64,000 bases of DNA from Paraburkholderia guartelaensis (GCF_004353905.1 NZ_SMOD01000005.1:124001-188000), one strand, 5' to 3'; counted from the first letter of the stretch, positions 46,723 through 54,891 are shown. Numbers and translations are program-made. The notes: generated by a model not told the origin, from the sequence alone.

Positions 46723-46730
46723 GTACGGGC

Positions 46731-46745
46731 GGTACGACGCTTGCA
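46731..46745 (+). promoter_or_regulatory. Candidate sigma-54 promoter (CGGTACG-ACGC-TTGCA)
   Basis: The -12 element TTGCA is perfect. GG and GC are separated by exactly 10 bases. The -24 element differs from TGGCACG at two positions. Transcription would start near 46756, 24 bases before the ATG at 46780. Confidence 0.45.
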
Positions 46746-46779
46746 GTGTGAGTTTCGCGTCCATGACGAGGAGCGAAAG

Positions 46780-47001
46780 ATGCCGAGCTGCAAATCCAGT
46801 GATGCCGTCCGCGTGAAGCCCTGGCTCGCGCATACCCCGCAGCCCGATGAACCGCCGCCGGACCAGCCCGGTGAGCCCGACGTGCCTCCTATTGGCGATC
46901 CGCCCGAGCCACCGGGTGAAGTGCCGCACGCGCGACCCCGATTCGACCCTTCGGTCTCCTCTCGATTTCATCGTTCGCGTGACGCATTGCCCGCCCCGTG
47001 A
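46780..47001 (+). CDS. Small Pro-rich protein (73 aa)
   Basis: A 73-residue protein. The middle is strongly Pro/Asp/Glu-rich: QPDEPPPDQPGEPDVPPIGD. The GAGGAG ribosome-binding site lies 6-7 bases before the ATG. Short acidic Pro-rich proteins of this look occur in Burkholderia genomes without known function. A -24/-12 promoter candidate stands just upstream. The C-terminus is basic and Arg-rich, and the frame runs past where the acidic repeat ends, so the exact end deserves care. It is soluble, without a signal peptide. Confidence 0.5.
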   Translation: MPSCKSSDAVRVKPWLAHTPQPDEPPPDQPGEPDVPPIGDPPEPPGEVPHARPRFDPSVSSRFHRSRDALPAP

Positions 47002-47163
47002 GCCGTTGCTCGCACGGCCTGCCGAAATCATCAAGCGAGCCTGACGGTTTTTATGTACTAGTTACAAAGGCTCCACCATTTTTACCGGCGAATTCACGCG
47101 GCAAACCCTAGACTATAAAAAAACGCCACCGCCGCGTGGCCGCCTTCCGCTGGAGGCATCGAC

Positions 47164-47385
47164 ATGAGACATCCTGCCTTGCGCCGCTCTGCACGTTACA
47201 CGGGCAAGCGTGGCCCGCGCGATTCGCAAGAGAAAAGCAGTCCGCAGCAGTCGGACGCGCCGGACCCCGCGGGCCAGAATCGCGCGGCGCCTGGCGTGCC
47301 GCCCGACGGCGAGTACAACCAAGGCGGGGCGCGGGCTGAGGGCATCGAGTACCAGCGCGATCTCGGCTCGGAACAGGACGCCTGA
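47164..47385 (+). CDS. Small hydrophilic protein (73 aa)
   Basis: A 73-residue, strongly hydrophilic protein: MRHPALRRSARYTGKRGPRD, then SSPQQSDAPDPAGQNR, and the end EGIEYQRDLGSEQDA. It looks intrinsically disordered. GGAGG precedes the ATG by eight bases, good evidence for translation. A TATAAA-like element lies about 50 bases upstream. No family recognised. Its position between a Pro-rich small protein and otsA suggests a stress-linked role, which is inference only. Confidence 0.5.
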   Translation: MRHPALRRSARYTGKRGPRDSQEKSSPQQSDAPDPAGQNRAAPGVPPDGEYNQGGARAEGIEYQRDLGSEQDA

Positions 47386-47540
47386 TCCGCTTCGAACCGC
47401 AGTTCGCCGCGCGCTGCGTGCAGGCCGGTTTCCTGGCCTGACAGATCACCGGGGTATTCCGTTCTTGCGTGCTGGCCGCGCGGAATTTGCTCGCGCTATC
47501 GTATGTGAGAAAAGATTTTTGCTCCAGACCCTGCGTAACC

Positions 47541-47555
47541 GGCACGCGTCTTGCG
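47541..47555 (+). promoter_or_regulatory. Candidate sigma-54 promoter of otsA (CGGCACG-CGTC-TTGCG)
   Basis: The -24 element GGCACG and the -12 element TTGC are both present. GG (47541-47542) and GC (47553-47554) are separated by exactly 10 bases. Transcription would start near 47566, about 43 bases before the otsA ATG. Confidence 0.6.
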
Positions 47556-47608
47556 TACGTACCTGAAGCATCGTCTTCGGACCCAACGAAACAGGAGGTA
47601 GAGCCGCA

Positions 47609-49081
47609 ATGGGCAGACTGATCGTGGTATCGAATCGCGTTGCGCCGACCCAGGAGGGCCGTCCCGCAGCGGGCGGGCTCGCAGTCGGCGTATTGGACGC
47701 GCTCAAGGAAACCGGCGGTGTGTGGTTCGGGTGGAGCGGCGAGACCGTCGCGGAGCCGTGCGCACCGGTCATCGAGCAGCAGGGCAGCGTCACCTACGCG
47801 ACGGTGGGTCTTACCCGGCGTGACTATGACCAGTACTACAAGGGCTTCTCGAATACGACGCTCTGGCCGACGTTCCACTACCGCAACGACCTCGCGCGCT
47901 ATGAGCGCCAGGAGTACGGCGGCTACCTGCGCGTGAACGTGTCGCTCGCGCGCCAGTTGCAGCCGCTCATCGAGCCCGACGACATCATCTGGGTGCACGA
48001 CTATCACCTGATTCCGTTCGCGCGCTGCCTGCGCGATCTCGGGGTCAAGAACCCGATCGGCTTCTTCCTGCACATCCCGCTGCCGGTGCCCGAAGTCATG
48101 CGCTCGGTGCCGCCGCACGAAGAACTCATGAAGTTCATGTGCCACTACGACGTGGTCGGCTTCCAGACCGGCGCCGATCGCCAGGCCTTTCTCGACTACG
48201 TCGAGCGCGGCGGCCATGGCACGGCGAGCGACGACGGCATGGTTCACGCGTGGGACCGCTTCCTGAAGGTCGGGGCGTACCCCATCGGCATCTATCCGGA
48301 CGCCATTGCAAAGGCCTCGTCGCAGTTCTCCGACCGCAAGGCCGTGCGCAGCCTGCGCGAAGCCATGCGCGGACGCAAGCTGATCATGAGCGTGGACCGG
48401 CTCGATTATTCGAAGGGGCTCGCCGAGCGCTTTCAGGCGTTCGAGCGCCTGCTGCAGAACGGGCCGGGCTGGCATGGCCGCGTCTCGCTCCTGCAGATCG
48501 CGCCGCCGACGCGCTCCGACGTGCAGACCTACCAGACGATCCGCCGCAATCTCGAAGGCGAGGCGGGCCGCATCAACGGGCGTTTCGCACAGCTCGACTG
48601 GACGCCGATCCAGTACCTGAACCGCAAGTACGAGCGCAATCTGCTGATGGCGCTGTTCCGCGAGGCGCAAGTGGGCTACGTCGCGCCGCTGCGCGACGGC
48701 ATGAATCTCGTGGCGAAGGAATACGTGGCGTCGCAGAATCCCGACGATCCGGGCGTGCTGGTGCTTTCGCAGTTCGCGGGCGCGGCCGAACAGTTGCCGG
48801 GCGCGCTGGTCGTGAATCCGTATGACCTGAACCAGACGGCCGAGGCACTGGAGCGCGCGCTCTCCATGCCGCACGCCGAGCGCGTCTCGCGCTACAACGA
48901 CATGATGGCGTCGCTGCGCGAGAACAATCTTTCGGTGTGGCGCGATACGTTCCTCGCCGACCTGCGCAGCGTCGCGACGGCGGCTTCGGTCACGGCCCGG
49001 GCGCGCAACGCCGCGCCGGCGGGGAAAGCTTCCGTGCAAACGAGTGCGCCCGAACAGCCGCAGCGCGCAGCGCGCGCGTAG
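47609..49081 (+). CDS. otsA: Trehalose-6-phosphate synthase (UDP-forming)
   Basis: A 490-residue glycosyltransferase family 20 enzyme that joins UDP-glucose and glucose-6-phosphate. Key sites are visible: LIVVSNRVAP at the N-terminus, AAGGLAVGVLDAL, WVHDYHLIPFARCLRD (catalytic-site Asp and His), SVDRLDYSKGLAERF with the phosphate-binding Arg and Lys, and PLRDGMNLVAKEYVASQ near the end. A Ser/Ala/Arg-rich tail of about 30 residues follows. The ATG has AGGAGG upstream. The phosphatase partner otsB is not adjacent. A sigma-54 type promoter is visible, and its candidate activators lie 0.9 to 4 kb upstream. Confidence 0.96.
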   Translation: MGRLIVVSNRVAPTQEGRPAAGGLAVGVLDALKETGGVWFGWSGETVAEPCAPVIEQQGSVTYATVGLTRRDYDQYYKGFSNTTLWPTFHYRNDLARYERQEYGGYLRVNVSLARQLQPLIEPDDIIWVHDYHLIPFARCLRDLGVKNPIGFFLHIPLPVPEVMRSVPPHEELMKFMCHYDVVGFQTGADRQAFLDYVERGGHGTASDDGMVHAWDRFLKVGAYPIGIYPDAIAKASSQFSDRKAVRSLREAMRGRKLIMSVDRLDYSKGLAERFQAFERLLQNGPGWHGRVSLLQIAPPTRSDVQTYQTIRRNLEGEAGRINGRFAQLDWTPIQYLNRKYERNLLMALFREAQVGYVAPLRDGMNLVAKEYVASQNPDDPGVLVLSQFAGAAEQLPGALVVNPYDLNQTAEALERALSMPHAERVSRYNDMMASLRENNLSVWRDTFLADLRSVATAASVTARARNAAPAGKASVQTSAPEQPQRAARA

Positions 49082-49152
49082 CGGCCTCGGTGAGCGGCAA
49101 GGCGGCGTGCCGCCTTTAGCCCGCTAACGTTTTCCCGACGCAATTGGATCCG

Positions 49153-49183
49153 CGCGGCGGCCTTCGGGCCGCCGCGTTTTTTT
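49153..49183 (+). terminator. Terminator of otsA
   Basis: A 10-bp perfect stem CGCGGCGGCC / GGCCGCCGCG with TTCG tetraloop and a run of seven T. Confidence 0.9.
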
Positions 49184-49218
49184 GCGCCCGCGTGATGTAT
49201 CCGCGGTGCAGCGCGCGC

Positions 49219-49809
49219 TCAGATCCGCTGGCCGGTCGGCGCGGCGAACGGCATCGGCGGGCGGGTCGGATCGAAATCGGCCCAGTGTCCGTCGTGCCAC
49301 TGGCCCGAGGCGCACTCGATATCGGCGGCACCACCGTCGCGCAGCAGCTGCGCGGCGAGATCCTGGTTCTCGTAGCAGACGTGCACCGAGAGCAGCACGC
49401 CGTCGCTGCGCGTCTCGCGATGGACCCGCTCGTGATGCGCCGCCATCTGCTGCGCAGCGGCTTTCACCCCCACGCTCGCGCCGATGCGCGCCCCGATCCA
49501 GGCGCCCACGCCGGCCGCGATCACGACCGAAGGCAGCGCAGCCGAGAACGCGCTGAAAATCACCACGCCCACCACGGCGCCCGCCACGGCGCCTGCCGTG
49601 ATATTGCGGGTGTGATGCGGGTGCGCTGCGATGACGGTGGGTGGTGCGCCCATGGGCGTCTCGTGGGCGCCGTGGCGCGCATGCTGGCCGCGCGGATTGA
49701 CGAAGAAGAGGTTGACGTCTTCTTCGAGGAAGCCGCCCGCGTAGAGCTTTTCGGCGGCGGCTTCGGCGGCGGGAAAGGTCGTGAACCGACCAGCGACGAT
49801 CAGTGACAT
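49219..49809 (-). CDS. Glycine-zipper stress protein (YflT/general stress 17M-like)
   Basis: A 196-residue protein. The N-terminus MSLIVAGRFTTFPAAEAAAE is followed by KLYAGGFLEEDVNLFFV, typical of the general stress protein 17M-like domain. A hydrophobic glycine-zipper region (about residues 72-115) with GAVAGAVVGVVIF and AAGVGAWIGARIGASVG follows. The C-terminal part contains VLLSVHVCYENQDLAAQLL and ADIECASGQW, which repeat the alpha/beta pattern. ATG 49809 was chosen; a start 25 codons earlier is unlike the family. The role is unknown; linkage to otsA suggests stress. Confidence 0.7.
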   Translation of the reverse strand: MSLIVAGRFTTFPAAEAAAEKLYAGGFLEEDVNLFFVNPRGQHARHGAHETPMGAPPTVIAAHPHHTRNITAGAVAGAVVGVVIFSAFSAALPSVVIAAGVGAWIGARIGASVGVKAAAQQMAAHHERVHRETRSDGVLLSVHVCYENQDLAAQLLRDGGAADIECASGQWHDGHWADFDPTRPPMPFAAPTGQRI

Positions 49810-49919
49810 GGGAAGCCCCCTTTGCCGGATTCGGCAGGTTGACTCGCCGGGCGCAGCCGCGAATGCGGCTCGCCCTGAATCCATGTTAGTGCCTGCGCGC
49901 GCGCAGGGTTAGGCCGCGC

Positions 49920-51326
49920 TTAGCGCGGCGTGCGCGCCGCGGTGCCCGGCATGAGGCGCAACAGGCTCACGACTGCCGCGACGGCGGCGAAGGCCGTCGC
50001 CACGAAGAGCGCCATGGTCGGCCCGTGTTGCGGTGCAACGCCGAAGATGAGCGCGACGAGCGCCGCGCCGAGTGTCTGCCCGGTGAGGCGCGCGGTGCCA
50101 AGCATGCCGCTCGCGCCGCCGCTGCGCTCGCGCGGTGCGGAGGAGAGGATCTGCCGGTTGTTGGGCGACTGGAACACGCCGAAGCCCACGCCGCACAACG
50201 CCATGCGCCAGCAGATATCGAACACCGTGGGATGCGCGCCGAGTGTCGCGAGCGAGAGCAAGCCGAGCGCGAAGAGCGCGAGTCCGATGCCGCCGAGCAT
50301 GCCGGCCGGATAGCGGTCGGAGAGCGCGCCCGAGAGCGGCGCGGCGCCGACGATGACGAGCGGCCACGGCGTCATGAGGAGGCCCGTGTCGACCTGCGAG
50401 AAACCGAAGGTCTCCTGCAGCATGAAGGGTAGCGCGACGAACGCGAGCATCTGCGCGCAGAACGAGCAGACCGAGGTGCTGATCGACAGTGCGAACACGG
50501 GGTTGGCGAGCAGGTCGACGGGCAGGAGCGGCGCGGCCTGCGTGAGCTGGCGGCGCACGAAGAACCAGCCGACCACGATCGCGAGCACGAATTCGAGCGC
50601 GACGAGACGATTGCTCTCGCCGTGGCCGAGGCCGTCGACGGCAAAGATCAGGAGGCCGAACACGATCGCGTTGAGCACGGCGCTCAAATAGTCGTAGGGC
50701 GCGGGATGCCGCTCGTTCACGGGCAGCGCGCGCAGACCTAGCGCGAGCGCGGCGATGCCGATCGGCACGTTGATCGCAAAGAGCCAGGGCCACGTCGCGA
50801 TGGCGAGCACGCCCGAGGCGAGCGTCGGTCCGACGGCCGAGGCGATCGCGACGACCATCGCGTTGATGGCGACGCCGCGGCCGAGTTGCGCGCGCGGATA
50901 GATCATGCGCACGAGCGCGGTGTTCACGCTCATGATCCCCGCGCCGCCGAAGCCTTGCACCATGCGTGCGAGGGCGAGTTCGGGCAGCGTGGTCGCCAGC
51001 GCACAGCCGAGCGATGCGACGGTGAAGAGCACCATGCCGGCCAGATACACGCGCTTGTAGCCGATGCGGTCGCCGAGCGAGGCGAGCGGCAGGAGCGAGA
51101 TGGTCACCGAGAGCTGATACGCGTTGACGATCCAGATCGAGCTTGCTGCGCTCGCGTGTAGATGCCGCGCGATGGTCGGCAACGCGACATTGGCGATCGC
51201 GCCGTCGAGCACGGCGAGCGTGATGCCGAGCGCGACCACGAGGATCGCGTAGTAACGCTGTGGGAAGGGCAGGCCGCTTTCGATGTCGGCGGTGGAATCG
51301 GCGGAGAGTTCGGAAAGCGTGGGCAT
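49920..51326 (-). CDS. MFS multidrug exporter, DHA2 (14-helix) type
   Basis: A 468-residue transporter with 13-14 predicted helices. The DHA2 hallmarks are seen: LAVLDGAIANVALPTIARHL in helix 1, SIWIVNAYQLSVTISLLPL, the motif A loop LGDRIGYKRVYLAG, and motif C in VGPTLASGVLAIATWPWLF. EmrB, QacA and SmvA belong here and expel drugs or toxic organic ions by proton antiport. The substrate is unknown. It is preceded by a PEBP gene, 71 bases away on the same strand. Confidence 0.88.
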   Translation of the reverse strand: MPTLSELSADSTADIESGLPFPQRYYAILVVALGITLAVLDGAIANVALPTIARHLHASAASSIWIVNAYQLSVTISLLPLASLGDRIGYKRVYLAGMVLFTVASLGCALATTLPELALARMVQGFGGAGIMSVNTALVRMIYPRAQLGRGVAINAMVVAIASAVGPTLASGVLAIATWPWLFAINVPIGIAALALGLRALPVNERHPAPYDYLSAVLNAIVFGLLIFAVDGLGHGESNRLVALEFVLAIVVGWFFVRRQLTQAAPLLPVDLLANPVFALSISTSVCSFCAQMLAFVALPFMLQETFGFSQVDTGLLMTPWPLVIVGAAPLSGALSDRYPAGMLGGIGLALFALGLLSLATLGAHPTVFDICWRMALCGVGFGVFQSPNNRQILSSAPRERSGGASGMLGTARLTGQTLGAALVALIFGVAPQHGPTMALFVATAFAAVAAVVSLLRLMPGTAARTPR

Positions 51327-51397
51327 CGACGGGAGAGGCGGCGCACGATGGACGTGCGCCGCCGGCTGGACGTTGTTTTCTGGTGTTCTCTGGCGGC

Positions 51398-51901
51398 TTA
51401 TTTCAGTTCATAGAGCCCGACGTAGGTGGTCGAATCCACCTCGTTCAGATGCGTCATGAAGCGCGCCACCGCGTTCGTCGTTTCCGGCGTGACGGGCAGT
51501 TGCGCCGCCTTGAGCGCATGCACGCGGAAGATGTAGCGATGGGGTTTGTCGCCGCGCGGGGGTGCCGCGCCGCCGAAGCCGACCGTGCCGTAGTCGTTAT
51601 GCACCTGCACTGCACCCTGCGGGAGCAGGCTGCCGTCGGCCTTGCCGGCGTTGCGGGCGAGCGAGCGCACGTCGGGCGGAATATTCACCACGACCCAGTG
51701 CCAGAAGCCGCTGCCCGTGGGCGCGTCCGGATCGTAGACGGTGAGCGCGAAACTTTGCGTGTCGGCGGGCGGTTCGTCCCACTGAAGCGCGGGCGAGACG
51801 TTGTCGCCGTCGACACCGAAGGCCCGGTCGTCGAACTCCTGCGCCTTCGGCATGAAACCGTTGCTGGGAAAGTCATCGGACCAAAGTCGGAAATCAGCCA
51901 T
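51398..51901 (-). CDS. YbhB/YbcL-type PEBP protein
   Basis: A 167-residue protein of the phosphatidylethanolamine-binding family. The signatures are DNVSPALQWDEPP, then YDPDAPTGSGFWHWVVVNIP, the GAAPPRGDKPHRYIFRVHAL block and the final STTYVGLYELK. E. coli YbhB is of the same size. Eukaryotic PEBPs inhibit kinases or proteases; in bacteria the role is unclear. It is cytoplasmic, with no signal peptide. It may be cotranscribed with the MFS exporter downstream. Confidence 0.93.
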   Translation of the reverse strand: MADFRLWSDDFPSNGFMPKAQEFDDRAFGVDGDNVSPALQWDEPPADTQSFALTVYDPDAPTGSGFWHWVVVNIPPDVRSLARNAGKADGSLLPQGAVQVHNDYGTVGFGGAAPPRGDKPHRYIFRVHALKAAQLPVTPETTNAVARFMTHLNEVDSTTYVGLYELK

Positions 51902-52076
51902 CGGTTGCCTCCTTCGTTTGGGAATCGTGGGACGGTTGCGCCAGCACGTATGACGCGTGAAGGTGGGTGCGCAGCCGGTCGATCGAGTTTATCACTGCGG
52001 GGTCGACAGGCAGGGCCAGCTTCGCAGCGGAAGATGCGCGGCGCATCGGCTGGACGCCGCGCTTCTTGCAGCGCAT
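51894..52076 (-). CDS. Doubtful small frame (60 aa) between vsr and PEBP
   Basis: A 60-residue frame that overlaps the PEBP start by 8 bases. It contains INSIDRLRTHLHASYVLAQP and no recognised domain. Its placement fills the 187-base gap between vsr and PEBP. No clear ribosome-binding site was seen, so it may be chance. Confidence 0.25.
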   Translation of the reverse strand: MRCKKRGVQPMRRASSAAKLALPVDPAVINSIDRLRTHLHASYVLAQPSHDSQTKEATDG

Positions 52077-52088
52077 GGCGAGGGCGCG

Positions 52089-52538
52089 TTACGAGCGCGC
52101 CTCGAACCAGGTCGACGACTCGTCTTCGAGCCACGCGGCAAGCCGCTCGACGACCGCCCGCGGATCGTGCTGCGCGCCACGCAACGCGCATTCCCAGACC
52201 ACCGCCACACGCCAGCCCTGGGCTGCGAGCGCGGCGAGCGCCTTGGCGTCGTTCAGACGGTTGCGCGCGATCTTCGCGCGCCAGAACTCGGGGCGCGTTT
52301 GCGGCCACTTGAAGAGCGCGCAGTTGTGGCCGTGCCAGAAGCAGCCGTGCACGAACACCACGGCGCGCCGGCGCGGCAGCACGATGTCGGGCCGGCCGGG
52401 CAGCTCGCGCACGTCCAGGCGAAAGCGGAAGCCGCGCCGGTGCAGCAGACTTCGGATCAGCTTCTCCGGCTTCGTGTTGCGTCCGCGTATGCCGGACATC
52501 ATCCGGCTGCGCGTCGCGGTATCGACGACGTCCACCAT
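52089..52538 (-). CDS. vsr: Very short patch mismatch repair endonuclease
   Basis: A 149-residue nuclease that nicks next to T in T:G mismatches arising from deaminated 5-methylcytosine. It aligns with E. coli Vsr without shifts. Asp51 in GRPD, and His64, Cys66, His69, His71 and Cys73 in VHGCFWHGHNC, hold the same numbers as the E. coli catalytic and zinc residues. VVWECALRG near the end adds another zinc cysteine. ATG 52538 is the E. coli-like start (MVDVVDTATRSRMM). It follows dcm by 40 bases; in E. coli the two genes overlap. Together they repair the mutations caused by CCWGG methylation. Confidence 0.95.
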   Translation of the reverse strand: MVDVVDTATRSRMMSGIRGRNTKPEKLIRSLLHRRGFRFRLDVRELPGRPDIVLPRRRAVVFVHGCFWHGHNCALFKWPQTRPEFWRAKIARNRLNDAKALAALAAQGWRVAVVWECALRGAQHDPRAVVERLAAWLEDESSTWFEARS

Positions 52539-52578
52539 CGTCTGTCGCCTCGCTTCGGTTGGCCGCGGCGCGCGCCGG

Positions 52579-53907
52579 TCAGCGGCCTCCCGCCGTGGCC
52601 GTCGCCGGGGCCGCGTTGCGCTTGTTGCGCGTGGTGCGCGCAATGGCGGGAACCGTCGTCGCTTGCGCGCGCGGTGCTTCGGGCCGTGCGGCCAGCATCG
52701 CATCGAGATGCGGCATCATCGTGCGCGCGACTTCGCGCATCACCGGCATCACCACGCTGTTGCCGAACTGGCGGTACGCCTGGGTGTCGCTCACCGGAAT
52801 GCGGAACGTGTCGGGCAGGCCCATCAGCCGCGCGCACTCGCGCGGCGTGAGGCGGCGCGGGCGCAATCCTTCGCCTTGATAGACGAGGATCTCCGAGCCG
52901 TCCTTGTGATAGCGCGCAGAAAGCGTGCGCGTGACGCTGTCGGGAAACGCGAGGCCGAAGCCGAAGCCGTTGCCGGCCGCGCGGTGCTTCTCGGCGTATT
53001 GCTGCAGATAGGCCCAGAGCCCCGGCGTGAGCGTGTACTTCGGCTGCACGCGGCGCGCGCCGTGATCGAAAAAGCGCTCGCCGTCCCAGGGGAGCAGCGG
53101 CTCGCAGCCGTCGGTGCGGTGCAGGATCGAGGCGAGGCGCGGGCCTGCTTCAGGCAGCGCGAGCGCGTCCCACGAGAACGCCGCCGGCTCGCGAAAGCCG
53201 ACGATGATGATGCGTTCGCGATGCTGCGGCGTGAAATGGCTTCCGTCGATCACGCGGTAGTGCACGTCATAGCCAAGCTCGTCGCGCAGCACGTGGAGGA
53301 TCACGTCGAACGTGCGGCCGCGGTCGTGCGAGACGAGGTTCTTCACGTTCTCGAGCAAGAATGCGGCGGGCCGCTTCTCGGCGATGATGCGCGCGACGTC
53401 GAAGAACAGCGTGCCCTGCGTGGTGCAGGCAAAGCCGTGCGGACGGCCAAGCGCGTTCTTCTTGCTCACGCCCGCGATCGAGAACGGCTGGCACGGAAAG
53501 CCCGCGAGCAGGACGTCGTGATCGGGTACGTCGGCGGCGTCCACGGCCGTAATGTCGCCGATGAACGGATGATCCTCGCCGTAGTTTTCCAGATAGGTCT
53601 TGCGCGAGAACGGATTCCATTCGCTCGTGAAGACGCACTCGCCGCCGTGTGCCTCGAACCCCTTGCGGATGCCGCCGATGCCGGCGAACAGGTCGATGAA
53701 GCGAAAGCGCGCCGCGCCGCCATTGGCGTGAGCGCCGCCTTGCAGCAGCTCGCGCAGTGCGGCTTCGAGCATCGCGGGACAGGGCGTTTCGCCTTTTTCC
53801 CAACGTCGCACGGTCTTCACGTCGCGGCCGACGTGTGTGGCGATCTGCTGTTGCGTGAAACGCTTGCGTGCCTGCTGGAGCAGGTCTCTCGGTTCGGCCG
53901 TGAGCAC
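52579..53907 (-). CDS. dcm: Dcm-type DNA cytosine-C5 methyltransferase with HTH domain
   Basis: A 442-residue C5-cytosine methyltransferase. Motif I is FIDLFAGIGGIRKGFE, motif IV is AGFPCQPFS with Cys139 as the nucleophile, motif VI is LLENVKNL, motif VIII is QHRERIIIVGF, motif IX is PRRLTPRECARLMG and motif X is QFGNSVV. Long blocks equal E. coli Dcm (for example VSDTQAYRQFGNSVV), so CCWGG is the likely target. The first 65 residues differ from E. coli and contain an HTH: FTQQQIATHVGRDVKTVRRW. The last 45 are Ala/Thr/Arg-rich. No restriction enzyme gene is nearby, so it is an orphan methyltransferase. Confidence 0.95.
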   Translation of the reverse strand: MLTAEPRDLLQQARKRFTQQQIATHVGRDVKTVRRWEKGETPCPAMLEAALRELLQGGAHANGGAARFRFIDLFAGIGGIRKGFEAHGGECVFTSEWNPFSRKTYLENYGEDHPFIGDITAVDAADVPDHDVLLAGFPCQPFSIAGVSKKNALGRPHGFACTTQGTLFFDVARIIAEKRPAAFLLENVKNLVSHDRGRTFDVILHVLRDELGYDVHYRVIDGSHFTPQHRERIIIVGFREPAAFSWDALALPEAGPRLASILHRTDGCEPLLPWDGERFFDHGARRVQPKYTLTPGLWAYLQQYAEKHRAAGNGFGFGLAFPDSVTRTLSARYHKDGSEILVYQGEGLRPRRLTPRECARLMGLPDTFRIPVSDTQAYRQFGNSVVMPVMREVARTMMPHLDAMLAARPEAPRAQATTVPAIARTTRNKRNAAPATATAGGR

Positions 53908-54047
53908 GGAGTCCTCGTTAGGGTATTTTTGCGGACATTATGACCGATGGTCGACCCGCGGCACCAGGAATTCCCGATGTGCGTGCGCAGACGCGCCTCG
54001 CGCAGGCGAATGCCTGGACGTGCGAACGTCGAAAATTCAGGGAGAAG

Positions 54048-54356
54048 TCAGGAGTGTTGCGGGCCGGCGTTTGCCTGCTTCGCCTGGGCGGCGGTGGCCG
54101 AGGCGACGTTCAGCTCGTGCAGATCGAGGATGAGCAGCAGGCTGTCGATCTCACACAGTTGGCCCTTGTTCACGTGACCGGTGTCGAGCAGGCGATGCAG
54201 GCGCTGGCGCCAGTAGAGCGCGGGGAGAATCGGGCCGCCGAAGTCGCCGGCGAGCGACAGGGGCATCACGCGACGAATGTGCGCGATATCCTGGTCGATG
54301 AGGATTGACATCATATGACCGGCGGGAAGGGGACGCGTGGACTCCATGAAGGCCAT
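54048..54356 (-). CDS. Conserved-looking hypothetical protein (about 102 aa)
   Basis: A protein of unknown function whose core reads MMSILIDQDIAHIRRVMPLS, then GDFGGPILPALYWRQRLHRLLDTG and the helical end KGQLCEIDSLLLILDLHEL. I recognise no domain. The start is uncertain: ATGs at 54356, 54347, 54314 and 54311 are in frame and none has a strong ribosome-binding site. The upstream 70 bases (54360-54430) are AT-rich and promoter-like. It lies upstream of dcm on the same strand, 140 bases away, and may share its transcript. Confidence 0.6.
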   Translation of the reverse strand: MAFMESTRPLPAGHMMSILIDQDIAHIRRVMPLSLAGDFGGPILPALYWRQRLHRLLDTGHVNKGQLCEIDSLLLILDLHELNVASATAAQAKQANAGPQHS

Positions 54357-54429
54357 TACGGCACAAATTCCCGCTTCTTTAGGGATTTTTGACTCGGTAT
54401 TTACCCCTAATTGGCCGATCAAATTCCGT

Positions 54430-54702
54430 TTATTCGGCAGCTGGCGGCGTCGCGCCTTGCACCTGGGCCGCGCTTTCGAAGAAACGCCGCGTCGCTTCGA
54501 ACGAGTTCAGCATCGGCTCGGGCCAGGGCGTTTGCAGCATCACGGCCTGGTGGTTCTCGAACGCCGCGCCCAGTTGGCGGGCGAGTTCGGGCGAATTGAG
54601 GTGGCGCAGCAACACGCTCACGGCGATGGCGGTGGCCTGACTGGCTCCTGCCGTCTGCAGTTCGGAGGCGGTGAGGGCGGCGACTTGCTTGTTGATGTCC
54701 AT
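54430..54702 (-). CDS. Small hypothetical helical protein (90 aa)
   Basis: A 90-residue, mostly helical protein beginning MDINKQVAALTASELQTAGA, with VLLRHLNSPELARQLGAAFE in the middle and a Pro/Ala-rich end. No signal peptide or membrane segment. No family recognised. ATG 54702 follows CAGG; the frame continues upstream into the tRNA but that part is not coding. It is followed by an AT-rich gap and the next hypothetical gene. Confidence 0.6.
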   Translation of the reverse strand: MDINKQVAALTASELQTAGASQATAIAVSVLLRHLNSPELARQLGAAFENHQAVMLQTPWPEPMLNSFEATRRFFESAAQVQGATPPAAE

Positions 54703-54816
54703 GGAAAACCTGCTCGGGAAAGAGGGTGCGCGAGTGCGCGAAAGAGACGGGACGGGGATCTGCGGACCGGTTGCGGCCTTCGCGGCCGGCATACGCGGCT
54801 CGGGTGCTCGAGCGGC

Positions 54817-54891
54817 TGGTCCCCCTGGCAGGAATCGAACCTGCATCTAGCGCTTAGGAGGCACTTGTTCTATCCATTGAACTACAGGGAG
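54817..54891 (-). tRNA. tRNA-Arg (anticodon CCT)
   Basis: A 75-base tRNA including an encoded CCA. The acceptor stem pairs CTCCCTG with CAGGGGG (one T-G pair). The D stem is GTTC/GAAC, the anticodon stem AGTGC/GCGCT with loop CTCCTAA, and the T arm GCAGG-TTCGATT-CCTGC. Anticodon CCT reads the arginine codon AGG, which is rare in such GC-rich genomes. Confidence 0.95.
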
